Notes: generated from the sequence alone by a model not told the origin. A stretch of 64,000 bases of DNA from Flavobacteriales bacterium UBA4466 (GCA_905182335.1 CAJJBE010000005.1:1-64000), one strand, 5' to 3'; counted from the first letter of the stretch, positions 44,420 through 53,841 are shown. Program-made: numbers and translations.

Positions 44420-44881
44420 TTAAAGCTTGTTATAATCTACTTCATTCATCATGTCACCTTCAATTGAATAGGTCCTCCAAACACCAACTTGTTTGTTATT
44501 TGAATACTCACCGGTATAGTGAAGGTTTCCGTTAGGGTACTTTACAATGGAGTGGCCATGTCTTTCTCCATGTCTGTACATTGTCATTGATAGTTCAACG
44601 CCAGATTCAGAAAAGTATTGCCATTTTCCATTGCGTTTTCCATTCTTATCTTGTGGGCCTTCAAACTTCACGATTTTCTTGTTGGAATAGTATTCTTTGA
44701 ATGTGCCATTTTCAATTACAACTAAATCTTTTTTATCAATAACAGGGGTGTTTTCTTTTTCGCTATTGTCTGTCGACTTAGCGTTGTCAGACTGTTCAAT
44801 ACTAGCACTATCTTCTTTTACATCAGTTTTACATGAGACTAAAGATAAAGCGGTAGCTACTAATAAAATTCGAAGCATCAT
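44420..44881 (-). CDS. Small MORN-repeat lipoprotein
   Basis: 153 residues with lipoprotein signal MMLRILLVATALSLVSCKTD (Cys17). After an acidic linker come three MORN-like units (GTFKEYYSNKKIVKFEG, KRNGKWQYFSESG, GRHGHSIVKYPNGNLHYTGEY-like EYSNNKQVGVWRTYS). These resemble the YwqK group. Its start overlaps the preceding polyprenyl synthase gene's stop by 4 bases, and dnaG follows after 4, so all three are one transcript. Function unknown. Confidence 0.78.
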   Translation of the reverse strand: MMLRILLVATALSLVSCKTDVKEDSASIEQSDNAKSTDNSEKENTPVIDKKDLVVIENGTFKEYYSNKKIVKFEGPQDKNGKRNGKWQYFSESGVELSMTMYRHGERHGHSIVKYPNGNLHYTGEYSNNKQVGVWRTYSIEGDMMNEVDYNKL

Positions 44882-45849
44882 TTTTTTCGATTTGTTGTAT
44901 ATTCTACTAATCCAATAACTGATTCTTTAGAATCAGAATGTGGGATATCTTTAATTAATCGTAATGCTTTTTCTTTGTATTCAAGCATTTTTGTGTGTGC
45001 GTAATCAATCCCACCATATTCAATGACTAAGTTAACTGCATTTTTAACCTTCTTAGGATTTTCATTATGGTTTTTAATAATATTGATAAGCTCTTTTTTG
45101 ATGTTTTTAGGAGCGTTGCTTAAAACATGAATTAAAGGCAAGGTCATTTTTCGTTCGCGAATATCTAATCCGGTTGGTTTACCAATTTGTCCGGGCTCTC
45201 CATAATCGAAAATATCATCTTTTAACTGGAAAGAAATTCCGATTAATTCACCAAATTCACGCATGTTTTCACGTTGATCTAATCGACCTACACTTAAAGC
45301 ACCAAGCTCGCAACATGTAGAAATAAGTGACGCTGTTTTTTTTCGAATTACATCAAAGTAGACTTCTTCAGTAATGTCTAGTTTTCGCGCTTTTTCGATT
45401 TGAAGTAATTCACCTTCAGACATTTCTTTTACAGCTCTAGCAACAACTTCAAGAAGGTGTATATTGTTTTTTTCTATAGAAAGAAGAAGCACTTTTGAAA
45501 GCATATAATCTCCAACCAAAACGGCAATTTTATTTTTCCATAAAGCGTTAATAGAAAAGAACCCTCTGCGTTCATTTGCGTCATCTACAACGTCGTCATG
45601 AACTAAAGATGCTGTATGCAGTAACTCAACTAGCGTTGCACCATCGTAAGTCTTATCGTTTATCTTTCCTAGCATTTTAGCTGTCAGAAAAATAAACATT
45701 GGGCGCATTTGTTTTCCTTTCCGTCGAATAATGTAATGCGTTACCTTATCTAGCATGGGAACTTTTGACTTCATACTCGCGCGAAAACGATTTTCGAATT
45801 CCTCCATTTCTGGATTAATAGGAGCCATTATTTGTTTTACCGATGCCAT
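44878..45849 (-). CDS. Polyprenyl diphosphate synthase (octaprenyl/IspB-type)
   Basis: 323 residues from ATG 45849. The longer frame to 45900 adds a hydrophobic stretch that does not belong to the family. The two Asp-rich motifs are LVHDDVVDDANERRG (Asp85-Asp90 core) and LKDDIFDYGEPGQ. It chains isopentenyl units onto an allylic diphosphate, probably to make the menaquinone side chain. It is not the GGPP synthase (CrtE) I would expect in a carotenoid cluster, and it is 36 kb from the opsin. Confidence 0.9.
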   Translation of the reverse strand: MASVKQIMAPINPEMEEFENRFRASMKSKVPMLDKVTHYIIRRKGKQMRPMFIFLTAKMLGKINDKTYDGATLVELLHTASLVHDDVVDDANERRGFFSINALWKNKIAVLVGDYMLSKVLLLSIEKNNIHLLEVVARAVKEMSEGELLQIEKARKLDITEEVYFDVIRKKTASLISTCCELGALSVGRLDQRENMREFGELIGISFQLKDDIFDYGEPGQIGKPTGLDIRERKMTLPLIHVLSNAPKNIKKELINIIKNHNENPKKVKNAVNLVIEYGGIDYAHTKMLEYKEKALRLIKDIPHSDSKESVIGLVEYTTNRKK

Positions 45850-45965
45850 TACCACAAATATAATAGGAATGAAGCCTAATTGTATTAAAAAGGGAGTCAA
45901 ATCTTATTTGAATATCTTCAGAGAATATGGTTTGTCTTTAATTGGAAAAATGAGAAGATGAAAAA

Positions 45966-45990
45966 AGGTGCTTATCACTGATAAGCACCT
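45966..45990 (-). terminator. Terminator of the T9SS cargo gene
   Basis: Arms AGGTGCTTATC (45966-45976) and GATAAGCACCT (45980-45990) pair perfectly over 11 bases with a 3-base loop. On the minus strand a T run follows. Confidence 0.88.
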
Positions 45991-46006
45991 CCTTTTATTT
46001 TTTTGA

Positions 46007-47977
46007 TTATCTTATTAGCTCTAAGAACCCTTGTCCTTCTAAAGTTAACGCTTCATCTACACCGTTTACAATGTATCGGAAGAAATAAGTGCCATCCTGC
46101 GCATCCGTACCATTTGGAGATCTTCCGTCCCACCAGTCTGGATTACCAGTGCTACCAATATTATAAATAGCATTGTACATTACGTTACCCCACCTATTTA
46201 ATATTGTTAATTCAATTGATGTAGCATTAGTATATGTTAATTCAAAAACATCATTATCTCCATCACCATTTGGAGTAATAACATTAGGAACAAATACAGT
46301 TGGAATTGGAAAAGTACAACTTCCATCATCCTGTGTTGCGCTAGAGTTGTAATTTGTTGCATCAGGATCGGTACACCCACAGGGTGAAACATTTATAGTT
46401 AGATATGCCGTATCTGCACAATTAGGGTCTGTTGAAGCTACAAGCATTACTGTTGAAGCACTTGTGAATATTTGATCTTGGCTGTCCAAATTATCAACGG
46501 TATAATCGTTACCATTGTTAAAATTCCAATAATATGTAGTTGTATTTTCACTGTTATTTGTGAATGTGATATCTACAGGACTACACCCAGAAAAAACTGA
46601 AGCGCTAAAAGCTGCTATAGGGGGGTTGTTTATTTCTACAAATATACTATCACTATCAGTACAAACATCATCCGTTACAGAAAAGTAATACCAACCTGAA
46701 GATAGGATAGGTAATGTTGATGTTCCATCAAAACCACCTGGGGGTAGCCCAGGTCCAGACCAATTAAAAAATGGTTGATTAAGATCATTAGTAATACCAT
46801 TTATAGGATATGCGACTACAGCTCCATTATTTTCACATGCACTTGCAGGGTATGAAAAAACGCTGTCAATAGATAATGTTTGGTTAGTTACCATCACAAC
46901 TGTATCAGGATGTATGTATCCACAATCATCAGAAACAGCTACGAAATAAGTGATTAATCCGTCTTCGCTAGAGCCACTTGAAAGGATTTCCATAGAATTT
47001 GTTCCTCCAGTAGACCAGTCAAAAGAATAAGGCATTGTTCCGTTTTGGATATTTAATACTTCTACAGGAAAAGAATCGTTAGGACATAAAGCGAAAATGG
47101 TATCAATTAAATCATACGTTATGTCATCTGGATAAACAGAGATGAAAATTGGAGTAGACTCACACTGGTAAATTCCTAGTGAATCATAAACATATGCAAT
47201 TAGCGTATCATTAACCATTGGGTTAACAATAATTGTATTTGTATCGGCTATTCCATTGCTCCAATTTACAACCGCTGATCCACATGGCGTACCACTAGAG
47301 TTGATAATGACATTTTCTAGCCCCCAGTTATCGCAGCATGTACCTGAGTTTTGCTCTTGTGTCCATCTGAAAGCAGTGTTTGTTGTCATTGCTCCAATAG
47401 GAATTGGTACTGTAAATGTATTCCAAGTTGTATAAGGAGTTCCTGCTGTTGTAGCAACCTGATTTGTAGTGTTGGGGTTTGTCGGTAATTCATATCCACC
47501 AGGACTATAATATACAATTGAAGTCCAAGGATCACTACCTGTAATGCTATATTGAAGTTCAACCCCTTCATCTGCTAAATCAGGTCCTTCACATGGAATA
47601 TTACTAGATTGAACAGCATACAGCATATCAAAAACAATCGCACCGCCACAGCTTACGTCAAATGCAGCAGTTGTAATACCAGGGTAAGTTCCTACACTTG
47701 CTGTAGACGCCCAATAATATGGGTCTCCTGTTAAACTTGGAGCGCAAGGAATACTAAATGTATTTCCTCCGACGGCACTCCATCCGAGAGGTAAAACACC
47801 TCCGTTAAAGTTGAATGATTGTCCACTAGGGATTAGATTTGCAATAGCAGTAATTTCTACAGCTTCCCCAGGGCATATTAAAGTATCTTCTGGATTAACA
47901 GTTACGTAGCATGTCTGACCAAAAGCCGACTGACCGATGATGAAAAACATTAAGATTTTTAGTAAAGCAGATTTCAT
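46007..47977 (-). CDS. T9SS type B cargo, secreted protein with PKD domain and gliding-motility C-terminal domain
   Basis: 656 residues. Signal peptide MKSALLKILMFFIIGQSAFGQ. Ig/PKD-like beta domains follow (ITFTNNSENTTTYYWNFNNG). A GCTDPDATNYNSSATQDDGSC segment near 535, typical of flavobacterial surface proteins, is followed by the CHU_C-type C-terminal domain (PTVFVPNVITPNGDGDNDVF, LTILNRWGNVMYN, DGTYFFRYIVNG). This domain sends cargo through type IX secretion. The passenger region resembles a reelin/MAM-like lectin fold (GGAIVFDMLYAVQ, WTQEQNSGTCCDNWGLENV). Adhesin or matrix protein is my best guess. It follows a small secreted protein gene after 2 bases. Confidence 0.9.
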   Translation of the reverse strand: MKSALLKILMFFIIGQSAFGQTCYVTVNPEDTLICPGEAVEITAIANLIPSGQSFNFNGGVLPLGWSAVGGNTFSIPCAPSLTGDPYYWASTASVGTYPGITTAAFDVSCGGAIVFDMLYAVQSSNIPCEGPDLADEGVELQYSITGSDPWTSIVYYSPGGYELPTNPNTTNQVATTAGTPYTTWNTFTVPIPIGAMTTNTAFRWTQEQNSGTCCDNWGLENVIINSSGTPCGSAVVNWSNGIADTNTIIVNPMVNDTLIAYVYDSLGIYQCESTPIFISVYPDDITYDLIDTIFALCPNDSFPVEVLNIQNGTMPYSFDWSTGGTNSMEILSSGSSEDGLITYFVAVSDDCGYIHPDTVVMVTNQTLSIDSVFSYPASACENNGAVVAYPINGITNDLNQPFFNWSGPGLPPGGFDGTSTLPILSSGWYYFSVTDDVCTDSDSIFVEINNPPIAAFSASVFSGCSPVDITFTNNSENTTTYYWNFNNGNDYTVDNLDSQDQIFTSASTVMLVASTDPNCADTAYLTINVSPCGCTDPDATNYNSSATQDDGSCTFPIPTVFVPNVITPNGDGDNDVFELTYTNATSIELTILNRWGNVMYNAIYNIGSTGNPDWWDGRSPNGTDAQDGTYFFRYIVNGVDEALTLEGQGFLELIR

Positions 47978-47979
47978 AA

Positions 47980-48432
47980 TTAGTCAATTTTTATATCTAA
48001 GATATGAACAGATTCAAATCTTCTTGTATCTGGATAGTTAGGATTCGTGATGAGTGAGGATAGAATCCCGTTTGTAAAAGTACAGTCGCATTCGATGGAA
48101 CTATTTGCAGGAACATTGATTGCTTTTCTACTTTCTTCTTCACCATTACAACCAATACACTCTTGATAGTATTTTAAGCCACCTACGAAATAAATATTTT
48201 TGGCGATAGAATTTGTGTTTTCAATTTTGTAAAAAATATAAGTTAGCAGTTTCACCTGAGGTCCAACTTTACAAAAGTCTTGGCGTGCATAGATATTAAC
48301 ACCACTTTCGTTATTAACTAAAGACCACTCTTGAGTTAATTCATTTGCAGCCAAATTACTTTGAGAATAAGCTGAAACGCTAGCAAAAATCACGAAAAGC
48401 AGTAATAATCGATTCATTAATTGTTTTTTCAT
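47980..48432 (-). CDS. Small secreted protein, unknown function
   Basis: 150 residues from ATG 48432 with signal peptide ending SAYSQ. The frame extends upstream to 48489, but the extra residues lack signal character. The mature part has eight cysteines or nearly so (CKVG, CIGCNG, CDCTF) and beta-strand character (VKLLTYIFYKIENTNSIAKNIYFVGGL). Not recognised. It is 2 bases before the T9SS cargo gene and is probably co-expressed with it, so a shared surface role is possible. Confidence 0.72.
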   Translation of the reverse strand: MKKQLMNRLLLLFVIFASVSAYSQSNLAANELTQEWSLVNNESGVNIYARQDFCKVGPQVKLLTYIFYKIENTNSIAKNIYFVGGLKYYQECIGCNGEEESRKAINVPANSSIECDCTFTNGILSSLITNPNYPDTRRFESVHILDIKID

Positions 48433-48579
48433 CGTATTTTGATTGAATAGTTTATTTAATAGACGCCTATTATTTAAATATAGTTGCATACATTTTTTGT
48501 CTAGTGTAAAATTACGAAATGTTATTGACTCTGAATTTAAGTAGCTTGTGTTCTCTTTCTGAAAGTTATAAAAAGCGGT

Positions 48580-49650
48580 TTATTTTAATTTGCGATCGCC
48601 TTTCAGAATAGCATTGTTTTTGTTTGCTAACTGCCCACAAGCTGCATCAATGTCTTTTCCACGACTTCTCCTAACATGAACAATTATATTTTTCTTTTCT
48701 AAATAATTTGCAAAGGCATCAACCTTATCAATGTCAGCTTGTTGAAACTCCCCATCATCAATAGGGTTGTATTCAATTATATTGACTTTACAAGGAACGC
48801 ACTTAGCGAATTTTGCTAATTCTTGTGCATCCTCCAATGTATCGTTGAAATCTTTAAATATGATGTATTCAAAAGTTACGCGGGATCCAGTTTTTTGATG
48901 GAAATATTGCAATGCTTCTTTTAGTGATTCTAAGTTGTTAGAATCATTAATATCCATGATATGACTTCTTTTTTTGTCATTTGCTGCATGGAGTGAAAGG
49001 GCTAAGTTGAACTTAACTTCATCATCGCCTAACTTTTTAATCATTTTAGCAATTCCTGCTGTAGATATTGTTATTCTTTTTGGAGACATCCCTAAACCTT
49101 CAGGTGAACAAATTAACTCCGTGGAGCGTAGCATATGGTTATAGTTGAGTAGCGGCTCCCCCATCCCCATATATACAATATTACTTAGAGTTGTTTTGTA
49201 TCTGCTTTTCGCTTCATTTTTTAAGTATACAACTTGATCAACCATTTCTCCAGGTGTAAGGTTTCTCATTAGTTTTAATTTCCCAGTAGCACAAAACTTA
49301 CAGGCCAAACTACATCCTACCTGAGATGAAATACAGGCCGTAGTTCTTGATGATGTTGGAATTAAAACTCCCTCAATTACTTTACCAGCATCAATTTTAA
49401 ATGCACACTTAATGGTTTTGTCTGAGCTAATCTGCTGATCTTCTAACTCTATATGATCAATAAAGAAATGGTCATTTAACTTTTCTCTAAGTATCTTTGA
49501 TAGACTAGTCATGTCTTCGAATGTTACAGCATCTTTTTTCCATAACCATTCAAATACCTGTTTTCCACGGAAAGGTTTTTCTCCCATTTCTTGAAGGGAA
49601 GATTTAATTTCATCTAAGGTTAAAAGTCTTATGTTCTGTTTACGTTCCAT
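48580..49650 (-). CDS. rlmN: Dual-specificity RNA methyltransferase RlmN
   Basis: 356 residues. The radical-SAM cluster is held by CKFCATG with the preceding Cys (SLACKFCATG). Two more catalytic cysteines are expected, one in the C-terminal ACGQL. Other landmarks: YMGMGEPLLNYNHMLRS and HAANDKKRSHIMDIN. It adds a methyl group to C2 of adenosine 2503 in 23S rRNA and to A37 of some tRNAs. Standalone gene after a fragmentary phosphatase. Confidence 0.96.
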   Translation of the reverse strand: MERKQNIRLLTLDEIKSSLQEMGEKPFRGKQVFEWLWKKDAVTFEDMTSLSKILREKLNDHFFIDHIELEDQQISSDKTIKCAFKIDAGKVIEGVLIPTSSRTTACISSQVGCSLACKFCATGKLKLMRNLTPGEMVDQVVYLKNEAKSRYKTTLSNIVYMGMGEPLLNYNHMLRSTELICSPEGLGMSPKRITISTAGIAKMIKKLGDDEVKFNLALSLHAANDKKRSHIMDINDSNNLESLKEALQYFHQKTGSRVTFEYIIFKDFNDTLEDAQELAKFAKCVPCKVNIIEYNPIDDGEFQQADIDKVDAFANYLEKKNIIVHVRRSRGKDIDAACGQLANKNNAILKGDRKLK

Positions 49651-49727
49651 TATTAAAGCAAATGTAGGGTTATTCTTTATTTTAACCTTTAAATAAAGGC
49701 GATGTCTTTTATGCCAACAAATAAGAC

Positions 49728-49931
49728 TTACCCTTTATTATAGAAATTTGTGTACATTACTCCTTGTGATTTTAGAGTTTTTTGAAAGGGTATAAATTGT
49801 TGCATAGGCTGCCTCCAAGTTTCAGAATACCTAGGACGATCAATCACAATAATTATTACATGTTCAGTTTGATATGTATGAGGTAGCTTATAACTCGTAC
49901 AATTAAAAACAACAATATGAAGATATTACAT
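49728..49931 (-). pseudogene. N-terminal fragment of an alkaline-phosphatase-superfamily gene
   Basis: A minus-strand frame of 68 codons runs from ATG 49931 to TAA 49728-49730. Its second codon is already TAA, so it cannot be translated as it stands. After that it reads YLHIVVFNCTSYKLPHTYQ (signal-like), then HVIIIVIDRPRYSETW and PFQKTLKSQGVMYTNFYNKG. This matches the start of sulfatase/phosphoglyceromutase-type enzymes (HVIIVVIDGPRYSETW..). The rest of the gene is missing. A single codon 2 mutation (AAA to TAA) fits the first step of death, followed by deletion. It lies in the gap between rlmN and queD. Confidence 0.68.
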
Positions 49932-49935
49932 CTTA

Positions 49936-50349
49936 TTATTCGTCGTTTCCTGAGTACGAAGACTTATTTTTTTCAGTTTCAGAGATAACTACCTCAAGGT
50001 TGAATTCAGGGTTTATTTTAATTCGCAATAAATTCCAGATGACAACTGAAAGATTTTCAGTTGTTGGTATAATCCCTTTAAATTCCGGGCAGTCTAGGTT
50101 AAGATTTCTATGATCAAAGCGATTTAATATTTCTTTGTGAATAATTTCTTTCAAGATCTTTAAGTCCATAACAAAACCCGTTTCTGGATTAATACTTCCT
50201 TCTATCCACACCTCGACTACATAGTTATGACCATGATAATTCGGATAACTACATTTCCCGAATACCTCTAGATTTTTTGTGTCGGACCATTCAGGCTTGA
50301 ATAATCTATGCGCTGCATTAAAGGTTTCTCTTCGGCAAATTTTCATCAT
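49936..50349 (-). CDS. queD: 6-carboxytetrahydropterin synthase QueD
   Basis: 137 residues of the PTPS/QueD family. The zinc histidines are visible in NAAHRLF (near residue 12) and CSYPNYHGHNY (around 34-44), with Cys at the start of that motif. QueD makes 6-carboxytetrahydropterin for queuosine. The ending ISETEKNKSSYSG is short and typical. Two adjacent start codons exist (ATG ATG). No other queuosine gene is beside it. Confidence 0.92.
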   Translation of the reverse strand: MMKICRRETFNAAHRLFKPEWSDTKNLEVFGKCSYPNYHGHNYVVEVWIEGSINPETGFVMDLKILKEIIHKEILNRFDHRNLNLDCPEFKGIIPTTENLSVVIWNLLRIKINPEFNLEVVISETEKNKSSYSGNDE

Positions 50350-50432
50350 TAGATTATAGTTAGAATTGACAGTTTAAATAATTGATATTAAATATCATCA
50401 GCTTAGGCAAAGTAATAAATTATCGCGGATAA

Positions 50433-51578
50433 TTAAGCAGTAATTACTCGAATTAGGTGTTTAATGTCTTTAGCCAAAGTTATGGTTTCATCCATAGATT
50501 TTCGAGCAATAGTTATGTGGCCCATTTTCCGATTTGGCTTGGTGATTTCCTTTCCATATAAATGAATATGAACTCCCTTAATTGAAATAACATCGAATAA
50601 ACCTTCGTAGATAGCTTGACCATGGTAGCCATCACTTCCTAATAAATTCAGCATGGCACCAAATTGTGTCATGTCCGTTGCTCCAAGGGGCATGTTTAAT
50701 ATTGAACGTAGGTGTTGCTCAAATTGTGATGTGACATTACATTCGATTGTATGATGACCACTATTGTGAGGGCGAGGTGCAACTTCATTTACAAGAATGT
50801 CTCCATTTTCACATAGAAATAATTCAACCGCTAAAAGCCCAACCATCTCCAGTTTATTTATTACATCAATAGCAATGGCAGCTGCTTTATTTTCGACCTC
50901 ACTTGTGATTTGAGCGGGGGAAAAAAGAAATTCTACTAAATTAACATCATTAAATTCACATTCAACGGTTGGATAGACAGCAGTTTCACCATTTTCATTT
51001 CGTGCAACAATAACGGAAAGTTCTTTTGTAAATGGTACTAATTCTTCAGTGATGGAAGCTTCCTGAAACATGTTTTTTAAATCATTCTCTAATTTGATTA
51101 CTTCAACTCCTTTTCCATCATAACCACCCGTTCTCAATTTTTGTACGAAAGGTATTTTTTTTGCTAAGATACTTCTGTCTGGATTTGACGGGAGCAATTC
51201 AAAATCTGAAGTAGGGATGTTATTCTTCTTGTAAAATTGTTTTTGCAAACCTTTATCTTTAATTATTTCCAGAACTCGAGGTTGAGGAAAAACATTAACA
51301 CCATTTTTTTCTAAATGATAAAGAGCTTCTATGTTTATGTTTTCAATTTCAACGGTTAGGGTGTCTAAGTTTTTACCAAATGCGACAACATCATCATAGT
51401 TGTTAATGTCACCTTTTGTAAATGTGTTTGCTGAAGCTGCGCTTGGAGCTTTCTTATTATTATCCATGATGTGTACATGAATATTGTAGCTTATCGCTTC
51501 TTGAATAAACATTCGACCTAATTGACCACCCCCTAGAATTCCTAGACGATATTCCGAACCAATGAGATTTTTTTTCAT
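50433..51578 (-). CDS. purK: N5-carboxyaminoimidazole ribonucleotide synthase PurK
   Basis: 381 residues of the ATP-grasp fold. The N-terminal GILGGGQLGRMF (residues 13-24) and the later GGYDGKGVEV, LVNEVAPRPHNSGHHTIE and FAGPNRKMGHITI-like KPNRKMGHITIA are diagnostic. It uses ATP and bicarbonate to carboxylate AIR. The product goes to PurE, encoded 28 kb away on the same strand. It is divergent from hpt. Confidence 0.96.
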   Translation of the reverse strand: MKKNLIGSEYRLGILGGGQLGRMFIQEAISYNIHVHIMDNNKKAPSAASANTFTKGDINNYDDVVAFGKNLDTLTVEIENINIEALYHLEKNGVNVFPQPRVLEIIKDKGLQKQFYKKNNIPTSDFELLPSNPDRSILAKKIPFVQKLRTGGYDGKGVEVIKLENDLKNMFQEASITEELVPFTKELSVIVARNENGETAVYPTVECEFNDVNLVEFLFSPAQITSEVENKAAAIAIDVINKLEMVGLLAVELFLCENGDILVNEVAPRPHNSGHHTIECNVTSQFEQHLRSILNMPLGATDMTQFGAMLNLLGSDGYHGQAIYEGLFDVISIKGVHIHLYGKEITKPNRKMGHITIARKSMDETITLAKDIKHLIRVITA

Positions 51579-51629
51579 AATACAAAGATAATGTTCATTT
51601 ATGTTTTACAAGCTTTTACCTATATTTTA

Positions 51630-51661
51630 TTGTCTTTTTTATTGATAAAAGTGTACTTTTG
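51630..51661 (+). promoter_or_regulatory. hpt-adk-obg promoter (Bacteroidota type)
   Basis: TTG at 51630-51632, a 21-base spacer and TACTTTTG at 51654-51661 fit the consensus exactly, 11 bases upstream of the hpt ATG. The messenger would have a leader of only a few bases. Confidence 0.72.
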
Positions 51662-51672
51662 AAAATCTAAAG

Positions 51673-52221
51673 ATGATAACTGTGGTACAAGTACTAGATA
51701 AGAGTTTTGAAGAGTTTATTACTCGAGATGAGATCCAAACGGAAGTTGAGTCTTTAGCAGAGCAAATTAACAATGACTTTATTGGGAAGGAAGTTGTTTT
51801 TATAGCAGTACTCAACGGATCATTTATGTTTGCTTCTGATTTAATGAAGTCTATCTCTATTGAGTCAGAAATATCTTTTATTAAAATGAGTTCTTATTCA
51901 GGAACGTCAACTACCGGAACAGTAAATAAGTTAATAGGATTGAATAATGATTTAACTGGGAAGTCAGTAATCATTGTAGAAGACATAATCGATACAGGAA
52001 TTACAATTGACGAAATTATGGCCTTGCTTACGATGGAAGGTGCAAAAGAGGTTAAGGTTTGTTCATTATTATATAAACCAACGGCATTTAAAGGAACATA
52101 TAAACCGGATTATATCGGTTTTTCGATTTCAAACGCTTTTGTAGTAGGTTACGGATTAGATTATAACGAAAAAGGGAGAAATTTAGATTCTATATTTAAA
52201 ATTAAAGAATCGAAAACATAA
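51673..52221 (+). CDS. hpt: Hypoxanthine phosphoribosyltransferase
   Basis: 182 residues. The PRPP-binding VIIVEDIIDTGITIDE loop (near residues 97-112) and FIAVLNGSFMFASDL are diagnostic. It salvages hypoxanthine and guanine to nucleotides in the cytoplasm. It begins a plus-strand run of hpt, adk, obg, PAP2 and crcB, with adk 9 bases downstream. The whole group runs from one clear promoter, which is a common Bacteroidota arrangement for hpt-adk-obg. Confidence 0.95.
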   Translation: MITVVQVLDKSFEEFITRDEIQTEVESLAEQINNDFIGKEVVFIAVLNGSFMFASDLMKSISIESEISFIKMSSYSGTSTTGTVNKLIGLNNDLTGKSVIIVEDIIDTGITIDEIMALLTMEGAKEVKVCSLLYKPTAFKGTYKPDYIGFSISNAFVVGYGLDYNEKGRNLDSIFKIKESKT

Positions 52222-52230
52222 AATATAAGT

Positions 52231-52803
52231 ATGTTAAACATTGTTTTATTTGGGCCTCCAGGCGCTGGAAAAGGAACTCAGTCCGAAAGATTAAGAGAGG
52301 AATATGATTTAGTTCATATTTCTACGGGAGATGTCTTTAGAGCATTAGACCCTACTTCCGAATTAGCTAAATTAGCAAAGAGTTATTCAGTTAAGGGGAA
52401 TTTAGTTCCAGACAATATTACAATTCAAATTTTAGAAGGAGAAGTGTCTAAACATCCTGAAGCACTTGGTGTTATTTATGACGGTTTCCCAAGAACAACG
52501 GGGCAAGCAGAAGCTCTTGATAAATTCTTAGAGTCTAAGGATACTGCAGTAAAAACAATGATTTCTTTAGTTGTTCCAGAGGATGAGTTAAAAACTAGAT
52601 TAATCGCTAGAGCTGAAGTTTCAGGAAGAGCTGATGATGCCGACTCGGAGATTATTCAGAATAGAATTAATACATATAAAAAAAGTACTGCACCAGTAGC
52701 TAATTTTTATAAAGCACAAGATAAATTGATTGAAATTGATGGTGTTGGCAGCATCGATGAAATTACAGGACGTATTTTCAATGCAATCGAGACAATAAAA
52801 TAA
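52231..52803 (+). CDS. adk: Adenylate kinase
   Basis: 190 residues. The P-loop GPPGAGKGTQSERL is at residues 7-20, and DGFPRTTGQAEAL follows near 88. The LID is of the short kind without zinc cysteines. It balances ATP, ADP and AMP. It sits between hpt and obg in an operon with purine salvage. Confidence 0.96.
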   Translation: MLNIVLFGPPGAGKGTQSERLREEYDLVHISTGDVFRALDPTSELAKLAKSYSVKGNLVPDNITIQILEGEVSKHPEALGVIYDGFPRTTGQAEALDKFLESKDTAVKTMISLVVPEDELKTRLIARAEVSGRADDADSEIIQNRINTYKKSTAPVANFYKAQDKLIEIDGVGSIDEITGRIFNAIETIK

Positions 52804-52845
52804 TAGTTACTTATCCAGAAGTTTACTTCTGAAACTCAAGCCAAC

Positions 52846-53841
52846 ATGGCATCAGATAATTTCGTTGATTACGTAAAGATTCATACAACCTCTGGTAAAG
52901 GAGGTGGCGGGTCTCAACACTTCCGTAGGGAGAAATACATACCGAAAGGTGGTCCAGATGGTGGTGATGGTGGTCGTGGTGGACACGTAATTCTTCGAGG
53001 AGAAAAGCAGCTTTGGACGTTGTTACATTTAAAGTTTAAGCGTCATATAAAAGCTGGACATGGTGTACATGGTTCAGGAAACCTAAAGACGGGTGCTGAA
53101 GGGCAGGATGTTTACATCGATGTTCCATTAGGTACTATTGCCAGAAATCCAGACACAGGGGAAGCATTATTTGAAATTACAGACCATGGGGAGGAAAGAA
53201 TTATTGAACGTGGTGGTCGTGGTGGACTAGGAAATACAAATTTCAAATCTTCTACGAATCAAACACCTCGCTTTGCACAGCCAGGTGAAGAGGGAGGTGA
53301 AGGCTGGAAAACACTTGAACTTAAAGTTTTAGCGGATGTTGGTTTAGTTGGTTTTCCAAATGCAGGAAAGAGTACATTATTGTCAGTTGTTTCTGCAGCA
53401 AAACCTGAAATTGCTAATTATCCATTTACAACATTAAGACCTAATCTTGGTATTGTTAACTATCGTGATTTCAGATCATTTGTCATGGCAGATATCCCTG
53501 GTATTATTGAGGACGCCCATAAAGGAAAAGGTTTAGGCCTACGATTTTTACGTCATATTGAACGTAATTCTATGCTATTGTTTATGGTTCCAGCGGATAG
53601 TGATGATATCAAAAAGGAATTTGAGGTTCTAATGAATGAATTGAATTTATATAATCCAGAACTTCTCCATAAAGACAAATTGCTGGCAATTACAAAAAGC
53701 GATATGCTTGATGATGAATTGACTGAAGAGATTCGTTTAGAACTTCCTGAAGGAATCCCGCATATTTTCATTTCATCAATAGCACAAATAGGATTAGTTG
53801 AATTGAAAGATTTGATTTGGAATACGCTGAATGAAAACTGA
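52846..53841 (+). CDS. obg: GTPase ObgE/CgtA
   Basis: 331 residues. The glycine-rich Obg fold ([25 protein letters not shown] and [10 protein letters not shown]) covers residues 1-160. The GTPase domain has the G1 [11 protein letters not shown], the G3 DIPGII and the G4-like TKSDML. There is no C-terminal OCT extension, as in many Bacteroidota. It helps 50S ribosome assembly and growth control. Its last 11 bases overlap the PAP2 gene in another frame, so the pair is probably coupled. Confidence 0.95.
   Translation: MASDNFVDYVKIHTTSGKGGGGSQHFRREKYIPKGGPDGGDGGRGGHVILRGEKQLWTLLHLKFKRHIKAGHGVHGSGNLKTGAEGQDVYIDVPLGTIARNPDTGEALFEITDHGEERIIERGGRGGLGNTNFKSSTNQTPRFAQPGEEGGEGWKTLELKVLADVGLVGFPNAGKSTLLSVVSAAKPEIANYPFTTLRPNLGIVNYRDFRSFVMADIPGIIEDAHKGKGLGLRFLRHIERNSMLLFMVPADSDDIKKEFEVLMNELNLYNPELLHKDKLLAITKSDMLDDELTEEIRLELPEGIPHIFISSIAQIGLVELKDLIWNTLNEN

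Noticed and set aside
44878-45849. Polyprenyl synthase as CrtE of the opsin pathway
   Set aside because: It resembles the long-chain quinone side-chain enzymes and sits with dnaG, far from the opsin.
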